From Cyanoderma ruficeps (lineage: Eukaryota; Chordata; Aves; Passeriformes; Timaliidae): a stretch of DNA of 64,000 nt. The notes below the pieces were generated by a model. The model ran no database searches, had not been told where the DNA came from, and saw nothing but the letters and a program-made list of their open reading frames with translations. Shown piece by piece: positions 25,481-37,476 of the stretch. The stretch lies in contig VZDJ01007747.1 in assembly GCA_008694505.1 (NCBI GenBank), positions 7,286,399 to 7,350,398 on the forward strand, read 5' to 3'. Numbering within the stretch: the stretch's first letter is position 1; each line of letters opens with the position of its first letter. Made by a program: the position numbers and the translations under genes.

Positions 25481-25661
25481 TAAAGGTAGAGAACTATGAG
25501 GAGTTCACCAAATTTGGATCACTAGTGGTGCCCTCTCCCAGCAACTGTGTTATGATTGCAATCGTGTTTAAATTTCTTTTTAAATGTATTGAATTAGTGT
25601 AAATCATACTGACAAAATGATGGCTCTTTCTTAGGTTAACACACATCCAGTACCAAAATAT

Positions 25662-25682
25662 TTAAGTTATATCTTAACTTAA
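25662..25682. repeat. Inverted repeat, 8-bp arms
   Basis: TTAAGTTA (25662-25669) and TAACTTAA (25675-25682) flank a five-base loop. It is followed by two related ATTTAA(G/C) blocks up to about 25715. Such AT-rich arms could arise by chance. Confidence 0.5.
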
Positions 25683-27775
25683 GTTTTGGGATTTAACTTA
25701 GGTGTTGAGATTTAAGCTGCACTAGGTAGTTTTACTCATGTTCCTCAGAAATGCCAAACTTAATTCCTAACTGCCAAATTCAAAGGAGACAACTTTTCTT
25801 CAAATAGTTAACATTCTCTTTAGAAAGTTCTTCTCTTATTCACAGCATCATATGAAATATTAAGTCCATACTTCAAAAAGTTAAGTAAACTAATGAGGAC
25901 TAAATATGAAAATTGTCTAATAATATTGTAAGTGGCAAATTTGATGTATTTTAGTTCCTTACATCTTTAAAACTGAGAAAGTCAAGTATTTGACTGGTTT
26001 CTTTATGGATTCAGTCTTGAAAATATTGGAATAACTATAATGCTGTTAATTCCATTCATTATATGATTTTACTGACGGCTATTTGAAATCTACTTCAGAA
26101 TTTCTAGAGCTGAAATCTGGTCTGGACAACTTGGAAAAAATGGGTCTTAATGTTTAATAATTTTATGAGGACTAATACCCAGCTAACCTGAACTTCAATG
26201 GAGCCTCTACACTGCTGAGCAAAACAGCTACTACTAATGGGCCACCAAAATTGCTTTACGTGTTTTTCCAGTAATTAAAAACAGATAGTCAATAACATTT
26301 TCCACAGTTTCTAAAAAAATTTAGTTGCTACTACTTGTGTAATCAAGCACTGATATACTAGTTTATAAAATGACTTTGTGATTGGATAAGGACAAAAAGT
26401 GATTAGGGGAAAAACCTGATCTTGGTAACATAATACCATTCCATTGAAGACAATAGCTAGTCTGGACTTACAGCAGGATAGAAAGTAACATTTAACCCAC
26501 AATTCATAACTCTTCATTTTGAGTCTTAAAGAGAATGAAGGTCTCAATCCAAAAGCTCCAGAAATATTCTCCATAAATTACATTTATAATCAAACTTTTC
26601 CTGCATACAGTTGCTCCTGATTCCTTCTCCACCCCCTTTAATACCAGCCTGACTTGCATTGTTGAAGAAGAAATGCTCCAGATTTGCACACATCTAGCTG
26701 TGATTCTCAGTGAGATCAATACACCCTCACTGAATAATTTTAGAGCTTTTGACATCATTGGTACCCCCAGATACTACCATGAGACAGGTTCTCTTCCACA
26801 TCCATGAATAAGTGACAAATTAAGGGAGATGTCTACAGCAATGCTGAGTTTTGAAGAACTTGATTTTTAATATCTTGTCTTTGTCACAGAATCTTTACAT
26901 TCTCAGATTAGTGTAAAGTTGTTCAGTGCAGGGTTATAGGTGCTTGTATACATACCAATTTCAAATTCTTAAACTATCCTTAAGAAATGCTTAAATAAAG
27001 CATGTACATTTAAATAAAGTTTTTATTTTTATGATCTGTAAATTCCTCCTTTTACACACAGTTAGACACTGCATTTTTATATTCTAAAAGCTAATTTCTA
27101 TACTTTTTCATTTGCACAAAAAAACCCACGTTGCTCTGTGCCTAGCTGCTTAGAAGGTAGCAAATACAAATTTGAGAGATGAGAGGTTATGAATCTTCAA
27201 GTACTTCTTGAAGTGATGGGTGTGGGGAGAAACCTTGAGTTCTGTTTAATGGGGTGATTTATACAGAAGAGGTTAAAAGGCCCTGCAAGCAACATTCTCA
27301 ATTGACTGCATATTTTCTTGATCCTGGCAGAATTCAGTGAAAATTTAGTCAGATTTTTATTTGGTATAGCTCTCTGTTGAAAACACTTTTGTGGATATAA
27401 CAGACCTGAAACGCCTAAGTTCATTAAAGAATTTAGTAATTAGAAGGTTGTTATTTGATCAGGCATTTCCTAAACAAAATACAGAACTAAAAAGATATAT
27501 GAGTGTCTTTTTGTAGTTTTGTCTGTGTTGCTTCATTGTCTGGGAACAGCCTTCCCGAGGCCACTGTGTGGAGATGAAGAGATGAGTTGGTCGCTGTAGC
27601 TTGTTCAGATGTTAGTACACAAAGCAACTCCCCCCAATACTTTCAATGTAGGTGGGGCATGTATAAGGAAACAAAGTCCCAGTGAGGTTCTGTAATCCAG
27701 GGTGATTGTAACATTCATCATCATTTCTTCCTCCAGGAAGATTCTGGGCAAAGAGTGGAAAGGGGAATTGAACGG

Positions 27776-27816
27776 TCCTTCCCTTTTCTCTCTCCTTCCC
27801 TTTAAAAAAAAAAAAA
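27776..27816 (+). repeat. 28-base pyrimidine run followed by A13
   Basis: Positions 27776-27803 are only C and T, with the block CCTTCCC occurring twice. They are followed directly by 13 A residues at 27804-27816. Polypyrimidine runs of this length can form triplex structures when mirror-symmetric, but the symmetry here is imperfect. Confidence 0.7.
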
Positions 27817-29977
27817 TTAAACAGGTTTTGGCTGAATGTGGAGTATCAGTTGAGTCTGACACAAATTATCCACCCTTATGTGCTTTGGATAACTTTACAG
27901 TCTTTGTAAATCTTCAGTATCTAATAGCATTCAATCCATCAAAGGGATGGACTGGTGTTAATGGCAATCATGATAATTACATCCAAGGGGTTAAAATCTA
28001 TTTCTGTGATGCTTTCTGGTTAATGGGATTGATCTTGACCCTTCTCTTGGAGATATCCCTACACCGATTTGTATATAACGTCAACGCTATTCTCAGTATG
28101 TGTTTTGGCTAATTCTCCAGCACAACATATGTCCCTGCTGATAAATTTGATGCAGCATGTGTAAAGATAGCGAGTTCTAATACAATAAATTGTGTTAAGA
28201 CAAACATAAATAACTTCTCTGTGTGTGTGCATAAACCTCTGCCTTCTATTTTTTCCAGCAAAATCTCTGAAACCCAAACCCACATAAATCTGCATCACAC
28301 TGTGGAAGACACACTTGATTTGGAGCTTGTTTTTACTGAATAATGTCTCACTTTGTCTATCACCTACATGATTTTTATGTGGAATATCAAAGGCACCTTA
28401 TACTACAGAAAAAATACAACTTGTAAGTTGTACTCAACAGCTGGGTGTGTGTGCTGTATGCAAGTTCTTATCGAGTATTTTCTTAATTTCCATGGGTGTA
28501 AAATAGTTGTGTACAAAAAATGGGGATTTTATTTTGGATGTAGTTGTTGACAAACTGTTTTTTTTCATGATAAAGCTCTAAGGGTCATCTCATAGGCTTT
28601 ATCTTCTACTACTTCTGGCTTTTTTTTTTGACTCTAGACCATGTTTCTGATTCATGCCACATTTATTTACTTAAGTACAGCTAAACAGCTTTGGTTTAAT
28701 ACATAGTGCAGGTGAAAAGGTAAAACAGTAAGGTAGTGCCTTATGAAACTAGTAAAGAAAGGTAAGGCTTATCTGTACATTGTGTACTAATAGAACTAAG
28801 AAAATGAGAAATATATGTAGTGATATTTTTCCTTGAATGATTCACTGTAGTATCTTTAATTTCATTTTAAGCTGGTAAATGTAAATCAAAAAGGAAAAAG
28901 GTTGTTTCAGTCAAGCTAGGAAAGAGGCCTAGGTTTATTTGGATCCTACAACCTACTCTATACTAGTTCCATAGTACAAAAAATATCTGCGATTTATGTG
29001 ACAGGGTTTAAAGCAATACTTATAGAAGATATATTGGTATGCCAATTAACATATTTTTTAATTCTGGAAATAGTATGGGAAGGACAATAAAAAGTGGCAG
29101 AGATTTAGAATTATTTTAGTATTTCTTTCCTAACAAATATTTCCATAAAATCTAGAATGCAAGCCAGTCTATTTTGATATAGATTTGTCTCAAATCAGTT
29201 TGACTTTGGAGTCTAGGAAGATTAAAAGTTATCCTGAAGTCTTTCTCTGAGTATAGGTATTCAAATGATCTTTTGCCTCCATTTTCATTGGAATTGTAGA
29301 AGTGCAATTATTTTTTGAGACTGTTTTACCGGTGCCAAATTCTTCTTAAATAATTCAGTTCATGTGAAAATAATTCAAGACATATTCAGACACTAACAGC
29401 AGCATAGAGAAAATTATTGAATCTGTTTGATGTCCGTGGGAAAAAAGCTGACATAAACCAATGGATATATCATGATAAAAGATCTGCATTAGAGTTTAGA
29501 GGTAAGGAGGAAGCTCCTCACACCTGCAAGTTGAATTTAGTGTATCAGATGTTCTCATTTGTGTAGTCACATTAGTTTGCATTTTAAATGCATTGTAATG
29601 TTTACCAATAGGTTTCAGTGTTGCCATTTGATTTCCTTCCTTGAGACCTGTTACTATTCTTAATGCTCTTGCTTTTCTAAGAATAAGAATTGATGTTACT
29701 ATCCTTACCTGGTATCTAGAGGTCATCCATTTCAGACTCAGAATAGATGAAATCAATTTCTAGTTCCTGCTTGATAACAATATCAGGAGATAGAAAAGAA
29801 TGTAACTGACCTGCATCATGTTAGTTTTCTGGCATGTCTCAGAAACACTCTTCTGCAATCACTTTCAAAAAACCCTGAAAGTGTGAGATTTGCAACAAAC
29901 TCCTCTCTCAAAAAACATTTCACCTACCCCCTCAACTTTAAAAATATTTTTACTGTTCTATTTTGTTGTGCAAAATG

Positions 29978-29997
29978 TGTCACTGTTTTCAGTGACA
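29978..29997. repeat. Hairpin, 8-bp stem with T4 loop
   Basis: TGTCACTG (29978-29985) and CAGTGACA (29990-29997) are perfect complements around a TTTT loop. It is a compact hairpin of unknown role. Confidence 0.6.
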
Positions 29998-32900
29998 GTG
30001 TTAAATAACAGTCTACAAAAAGACATTTTAGAACATAAATGTTAATGTGCTACTGTTGTGACTCTGAATTATAGTGATCTTTCATTTCACTTATCTGTGT
30101 GTTGTTTGAGTGCTTTAGTATAACCAAGCCACAAAGAGTGCTGAAGCCATATTGATTTCAAATGTAGGGATGGTGACAATCCCTGCAGATATGAGTTACT
30201 TTTCTGCAAGGGGGTTTCTAGCTAGTGAGCTGGAAAAAGAATATTACAAGTGATAAATAATGAGCAAGAAAACCACTCATCCATCACTATATTTAGTAAT
30301 AATAATTTTCTATTAAGCAGGAATCTGTAATGCCTCAGAACTCTTCCCCAAGTTCCTTAAGACAGCCAATTATTTAGTATGATACTTTATTCAGACACAA
30401 CTAAATTCAAATATGAAGATTTCTTTTGAGACTGTGGAATACAGTAATAATCTTATCCCTTAATTTTCTGAATTTTACTTAATTTACTTAGAAACATCTG
30501 CAGTCATGCTAAAAAATAGCAGCGGATATCTAAACAGTCATTGTAATTATACATAATTTGAAAGCCACAATCAGAAAAGTAGTTCTTTGTAGTAGATAAC
30601 TGAAGTACAAAACTAAAACTAAGTATAGAGACTTCTCATTATGAAATTCCAAGATGAAGGAAAATAAAATAAGTTGAAGTGTCTGGAATATTGTAAAAGC
30701 AAGATCTGAAAGAGGAGATTTAATTTTTTTTTTCTTTTAGAAACTACTACATAATTCTAGTACAAAGAATTGTGATAATAGCCTACACCTTCTGTACTGG
30801 AGCTGTTTTGAAGCTGGAGTTGATGCCCACTGCTTTCTCTACCCACCTTTTCTTGTCCTCTGACCAATGGAACATATGAATGGAGGATAGAATCCAGGCA
30901 ACAAACAGTTATCTTTCACTATCTAGCAAAATACAAATTTTGTTATGGTTAATTTAAGTAGATAGACTTTATATGGACCTGACAGGACTTAGGCCTGAAC
31001 TGATTTTAGCTTCTTTTAACAATTTTCTAGAGCTGACTCTTCCTTTTCTGCTTTAACTTAACCTCATCCTTGATAGCTGGCACATGTAATGGAGTAGATT
31101 AACAGGTCTAGCATACCAGGTAGTGTGGTAGTCCAGAAAACAGCCCCTTGTGTCAGCTGAGACAGTGGCAGCTTATTCTGCAGCTTTTAAAATTCATCTG
31201 AAAACCAGTGTGGGGGACCATAAGGGAGGGGAAATAGACTGTGATGAGAAAATATTTAAAAATAGATTTAAGGGAATGCAAGAGTGAGGAGGAAAAGACC
31301 CCTGTCAGCAGCATTGTGCAGCTCCCGGTGGATAATTATGAGTTTTGATAACTCACAGTGACACGTCACAGGACAGCTCTGCCTGGAGAAGACCAGGAGT
31401 CACCAATCTTCTGACTTAGGACGACATTGGAAAGGAGACTACAACATGAGAGAAACTTAATGGATAGTATTTTTTCTCTCATTACAGTTTTAAGGCCCTT
31501 TATATTATTATTAATAGACTATTGATCTTATTGTATCTAAACTAATAAGAAGTATTATACTTTGATTGAATAATTTAGATGCTATCTGAGCTAACAGTAA
31601 ATTTTTGGTTCCACTTAAAACGTGTGTTGTACTTTTACCAACAACACTTAAACCATAACAAACCCTTTTGGTAAAGCCTTTGTGGAGACAATGTTATCCT
31701 GAATCATGCTGAAAAATATTTCTCTCCCATTTTTTTCCCTATCCAAGGTTTAGACCTGGGGAAAGCACTGGGTATACTGAGCTGAGAAGCAGTGCGTGAT
31801 ATAAGAGATTCCAAAGCTAGAGAGAGACTCTGGTGTTGCAGAGATGGGAGGAACAGTTCTTGCTGTTGGAGGAGCCTCCTGGTATGGACCGTGGGATTCA
31901 GACACATGTAAGTTGCTCTAAAATATACAGGACAACTGTGAAAATACAGTTTTGGAGAGGGTTGCACTCTGTATCAAGGAATTAGAGAAAGCACAAGAGG
32001 CTTTTGGGTTAGACATTGAAAGGCTGAGGAACAGGGTTGCATTGCTTTTCAGTCTTGGTTTGGGAATATGCAGAAGGAGACACGGGAAAGGTAGGAGAAT
32101 GTAGTTTTATGCTAAATGGATTTGGAGTGTAGTTACTAGAGCAAAGTTTGACCAGTTGAATGGCATTATATTTTTTTCCCAATTGTTTTCTGGTTTAAAA
32201 AAAAAAAAAAAGTAATATTTATTTCTTTGCAAGTCTGGAGAACCAAGAAGTTTTAAAATGCTTATACTCCACTTATTTTATCTTTAGATTTGGGTAGGAA
32301 TCTGGGGTTGAACAACATGTGCTTGTTTCTTGCTACTCCTTCTACATGTATAACAGTCCTTCGCTTTCAAACTTTTTGCATCTCTCAAAGGAGAATCCTA
32401 CATTCACAGGGTTTTGTTTCAGGAATTCCCTGATGTTTCAAACATGCCAAGTTGCATTCGTTTGGCCTCTTCACACCACCATATTTTCTCCTGAATGTCT
32501 TTCATTTTCAGTGATATAGTCAGCCCTAACTAGGTAATCCAAGTGGAAGGGGAGCAACAAGTCCAGCAGTCAGTATCACTTATCTCTTGAAAGTTCATAC
32601 AGCTCAATCACTTTTCGTTAAAGTGCTCAGAAGTAACATTTCTCAGGAGGATGCACCCAAGTCTGTGGCTCCATCCACCATGAAATCTGAACGTACTGAG
32701 GTAGGTGTGTACTGCAGACTGTACTTGATTATCTGCCAAGAGCAAAATTCGGTAGATGTACGTAAGATGCCGTAATCACAATATAGATCCTTAAGGCGTG
32801 TGACTGTGAGCTGCTAGAAATCCATCTGTCTGCCTTTTATGCATACATGTATTTTGAATCTTTCTAGCAAAGCAGCATTTAACATATGTTGTTTTAGAGA

Positions 32901-34842
32901 CCTATACTCTCCACTGAAATATTTTCAGATTTCCTGCCTAAGGGAGCGACTCCACGTACTACCACATATAACCATCACACAACTGGTCTTATGGATTAGT
33001 GGGAAGGAGCATGTCATGGTAAGCTCTTTATAATAGGGTTTAGTTTGAAGTATTTTCTCCAAATAGACCAGGATTGATGCACTATTATTATTCATCGTCT
33101 TTAGATGTGGAAAGGTTTGACATGGTAAAAATAGCTATATAAAATTTAAAAACAGACTTAGAAAATATATTTCTTGTCAACATCAAACTTGGTTTAAAAA
33201 AAGCTGTAGTCTAGCTGGATTGCTATATTTTTTAAAAATTCTGGTCTGGTAGTGTTCCATTTTGAACATCTGAGCTTGACCAGAACTTCTTTTTGGTTTG
33301 CTTGGTTTTTTAAATTTTGTGTTATGAAAGACACTTTTAATGTAAAAGTCCTACATGAGACTCATTTCTTGGACATGTATGGAAGTGTAGAATTTTTTTT
33401 TCACTGAATCAGAAACTCACGTGACATATTCTTCCATGACACACCACCCCAGAGGACACTGCAATATGCTTTCCTGACTTCTTTGTGTACATTTGTCTCT
33501 CCAGCAGCAGAGTTTTCCTGAACACAAAAGGCTCACATAAGCTCTTAAGATCCATTATTTAAATTATGGTGAAGAAAAAAACCCATGAAATCTGAATTTG
33601 TGGACCTAAAATTCATGATTTCAAGTGGAATGAGAAAAGGCTGCAATTTTAAATCAGTAAGTAGTTCAATAATGTACTTCTACTGACAGATGTATGTGAA
33701 ATAGGGTCCAGATCCTGTTAGGCTGTTGGATCAGCAAAAATGAATTCTAGTTTTCTCATTGTATTTATTGAAATCCAGATACTGTGAAAGTAACAGAAAT
33801 TGGCATGAAGAAACATATTCAGAACAATTAATTGATTTTTGAGGAAAAAACAAGGAAGTTCACATATTTTTATTTTTTCAGTCTTGAAAAAAATTTTTGG
33901 GTCTTTTGCTCTCAGTTTTGACCCAAGTTGGATAAACATTTGTGTATACATAACTGCAGAGAAATTTTTGACCTTAAATAATTCTTTGAAGTAGTAACTA
34001 TTATTTTTGCACTTCTATAAGTTTTTTAGAACTATACTAAAACCATGCCTATAAACACCTTCTGGAATGAAGGATCCAATGCAGAATTTCAGCAATGATT
34101 AAATCAGCTTCGGGAAAGAAGTGTTTGTTATGGAAATGCTGATACAACATTAACAATAAAAGTGTGTGTCGACAAAATGAACAGTTTGATAATGGGTCTT
34201 TAAATGAGTTATAAACTTTTTTGTGCAGTAGAAGTGATGGTGATGGTATGACTAATTTATTTAACTTTTGTAGCTGTAGATTAGTGCATACATTTGTTTA
34301 GCTGTTAAAATTCACTTACAATTGTTCTAACATTCTAACATAAAGTGTGTTTCTTTGCCAAAGTTATAATGGACCTGCTAATGGGGTATTGACTACTGCT
34401 CTTGTCATCCATCTCCTGGTGGAAAGGTGATCATTACTTTTCACTAAATATTTCTCCATTTTCTACACATTCACATAAAAGTTCCTTTTACAAGGAATTC
34501 ATTCCATATGCATTTGAAGATAGCTCCAGCTAGAGTTTAATAGTTATTTTCTGCATAGTATAAAAATACATTTTCAGGGATTTTCCAGGATTAAGAACTG
34601 TTTTCTTAACTTTATCAGACTTGTCAACCATACGCATGTCTTCAGACTTGAAATTTGGGCGCTATCAACTCAACTGACAAGGAAAATCTTATATAAAATT
34701 GATTTTTAAAAATACGTTGTGGTGGAATGTTTCATGGAAATGAATTGTTGTTGAGAAATTCTTGACAAAGAGTGAAGTTGAAACTACAATTCTTTATTGG
34801 GATTTCTACATTTTTGAAATAAAAGCCAAAGAGAAGAAGTTT

Positions 34843-34854
34843 CCAAACGTTTGG
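34843..34854. repeat. 12-bp perfect palindrome CCAAACGTTTGG
   Basis: CCAAACGTTTGG is fully self-complementary and contains one of the rare CpG dinucleotides of this region. It could bind a dimeric factor, but a single copy gives no support for that. Confidence 0.6.
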
Positions 34855-36890
34855 TTCTATTAAGCTCAGCACAAGAAGCAAAAAATGCAAGAAACCTCAA
34901 TTTCACCATTTTTTCAGTAGGTCCTTGGGGTAGTTTCTGCTTTTATTAGAGCTCATATTGCCTTCTGTTTCTTTATCATCTGCCAAAAATCTTGAAAAAT
35001 TTACCCACCTTAAATGTATGTATATGGTTGAATCACCAATGACTAAAGTCAAGCTGCACTTTAGAAAGTGATGCTTAGGAGTGAGCTGTAGCTCCTTCTG
35101 GGGTTAAAAATTTAGTTCCTTGGAATTGTACTATTTTCCTAAATTCAAGTGCACAAAATCCCTGCTTCAGTTAGCAAAGAGTGGCTGAGCACAGAGACAC
35201 AATTACTTTATAATATTTTTAGATCCTCATAAGCGTATTGATTTATACTGGAAGAGCACTGTCAGAAAGTTTTAACAGTCCAGTTCGTATTCTCCTTAAA
35301 TTGCCCTTTAGCTTTCTGATGAGCAGCTTTCAACAGGGCTGTAGAAGAAAGCATGAGAATAGAAAGTAGAGGTTGTAAGGTTTCAGTTATAGGGAGAATC
35401 TGTTCAGTGTTCAGAAATTTTCCAGATTTCTTGACAGGGAAACATGTAATCAAACCAAGGAAAACTCTCTGTCATGTAAGTTTAAGGTTAGCTTTATCTA
35501 AGATCCTCCACTAAAAAACATTCCCAGTTCCTGACCTCGGTTCCCATGGCACTCTGTGGCACCTCCAAGTTAAGAGTTAAAAGCTTTGTGTGCACATTTT
35601 AAATGTGAGCATTCAGCTATGAGATCCTCTTTGTAGTGACTGATCTTTATTTTGTTGCAACTGTCACGTTCTGAGTTTTCTCAACAGTTACAGGTGTGAG
35701 AACTGGACTTATTACATAACAGGTGAACTTAATGAATAGACATATTCTATTTCTTTTCTTTTTCCATCTAGGGATGGTCTGAGACTTTGGTGTACTCTTC
35801 CAGCCTGCCTCTATGGTAAGCTTTTACAGAATTTTTTCTCCACTTCAGGAATTTCTTTCATGTTAGAGCATAATGAAAGGAGTCATAACATGGTGCAAAT
35901 GATAATTCCTTATGTTTAATCAGCTATAATCAAGTAATTCTAGTCGATACTGAGAAATAGATTTAACAGTGGTTGCCATGTACTACTACCCAAGAAATAC
36001 TGAAAAGACACTAAGATCTGTATTCTAACCTTACCATATAAGTGACACTAATGTTGTCACTTCCTGATTACCTCTTCTTATGACCCCACATAATAAACAC
36101 ATGTAACATGTAAATATAAAATTTGAAGGCATAGACATTTATGGATAACAAGAGTAAACAAAATCAGCCATCTGCTGAAGAGTTTTTTAAAGACATTAAT
36201 TTAGAATTGAGTCATTGATTTCTTGTAAGCAGCCGTTGTGCCAGCAAGTTTGTAATAACTGGCAAGATGAAATAGAAATTATCAAACAAATAAAATTTAT
36301 ATTTAGACACACTTTTTTAAAAAAAGCCAAACTGCTAAAAATGTGTCATTTTACCTGCACTACGTAAATCAAAGCTATTGATATATGTCTGATCTTTTAC
36401 TCCCCTGTGAGCAAGAGTCATCAGGATAGCATTTTGAAATTCATAGCGTGCTTCTCTCTAAAGAGATCTTATTTCAGAAAATCCAATATGCCTCCTCCAT
36501 ATAAAATGATTTTCATAGCTAATTGTAAGACTCTCATTTGGCTTCCTGAGATCAGTCAATCAGTGGGGTGGTGTCTTAGTTGACTTCAGAAGCTGTAAAA
36601 TTTCCTACACCCAAGTTTTCTACTATGTTAGTTTGAATTTTTCATCTGTTATTGAACACCTGAAAAAAAAGTGAGAGAATCTCAGGCATTAATTGTAAGC
36701 CATGTGGTCCTGCATACTCATACATGGCATGAGGAAACTGAAAGGAACAGACTTTGGAAAGGGGCACAGCAAGAAATATAAAGGTTCTTTTACCTTATCT
36801 TGCAGCTATGGAGAGACATCCAAGCAGGGGGAAACCCTGCAAAGCTATGTGGGGATGTCTGCTTACCCTGTGCATTATTCCCCTAAGATG

Positions 36891-36940
36891 TATAGTTCTT
36901 ATGGCAAGAACTATAAACTACTATAAACTATAAACTATAA
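36891..36940. repeat. 10-bp hairpin merging into an ACTATAA tandem repeat
   Basis: TATAGTTCTT (36891-36900) and AAGAACTATA (36906-36915) form a perfect 10-bp stem around ATGGC. The right arm runs straight into a series of CTATAAA/ACTATAA units reaching about 36940, one of them broken by an extra CTA. The tandem units probably arose by slippage from the arm sequence. Confidence 0.75.
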
Positions 36941-37453
36941 CTACTCTGATAAGGAGAAAGTTACTCTGTATGACTTGTTTTGCTGCGTGTTGAATACACT
37001 ACCTACATGCAGAACTGTCTAAGCATGAGGGAGATTCTAAAGAAATGTGGAAATAAGTCGATTGTCCTTGTCTGTTCTTGGTATTAGGAAGTTTTTATTC
37101 AATTCGTCCAAAACTTGCATTTTTTCTTGATTAACTTTCAAGAGCAAATGGTGCAGTAGAACAGCAGTGTCATCACAAAATTTATTCAAACCTTCAGGAC
37201 TGTAAGTGAAGGTTTGATTTTATGGAAATAACTGAAAATGCTCTGGAAATGTTCCATGGACTACAATACTACAATGCTTTTACAGTACAAACAGATTTTA
37301 AAATTCATCTTATTTTCTGTGAGAGGAAGAAAATTATTGTTCCATTTACATTCTAGCAAAGAGGAGAATGTAGTAAGGTTCAATAATGCTGTGTATTTGC
37401 TACAACAAAAATAATGTAGTTGGCTCATTGGAATATTAAAAAATATGATTATA

Positions 37454-37476
37454 TTTGTTAATATAATATTAACAAA
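37454..37476. repeat. 23-bp AT-rich palindrome
   Basis: TTTGTTAATAT and ATATTAACAAA are exact reverse complements separated by one A, making an almost perfect 23-bp palindrome. AT-rich palindromes extrude cruciforms easily and can be unstable. GTTAATATTAAC-like cores also resemble the HNF1-type dimeric site (consensus GTTAATNATTAAC), differing from it by spacing. Confidence 0.75.

Larger units (their letters stand above)
21451..31100. other. AT-rich non-coding stretch, no gene recognised
   Basis: This is nearly 10 kb without an identifiable gene. It holds a short GAATA run at about 22219-22236, a G8 run at 22915-22922, a (TA)7 run at 24365-24379, a G/T tract ending in an N at 24736-24771, two hairpins (25.45 and 25.66 kb), a 28-base pure pyrimidine run followed by A13 at 27.78 kb, T-runs near 28557-28565 and 28620-28630, and a hairpin at 29.98 kb. 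Short frames of up to 136 codons (27702-28112) are overlapped by antisense frames and resemble nothing known. Confidence 0.6.

Noticed and set aside
27702..28112. 136-codon plus-strand frame as a gene
   Set aside because: It runs through a polypyrimidine/poly-A run (giving a lysine string), is overlapped by an antisense frame, and has no similarity I recognise.
31358..31369. GTGACACGTCAC as a CRE-type regulatory site
   Set aside because: It is a single imperfect element with altered spacing from TGACGTCA, with no promoter or CpG context.
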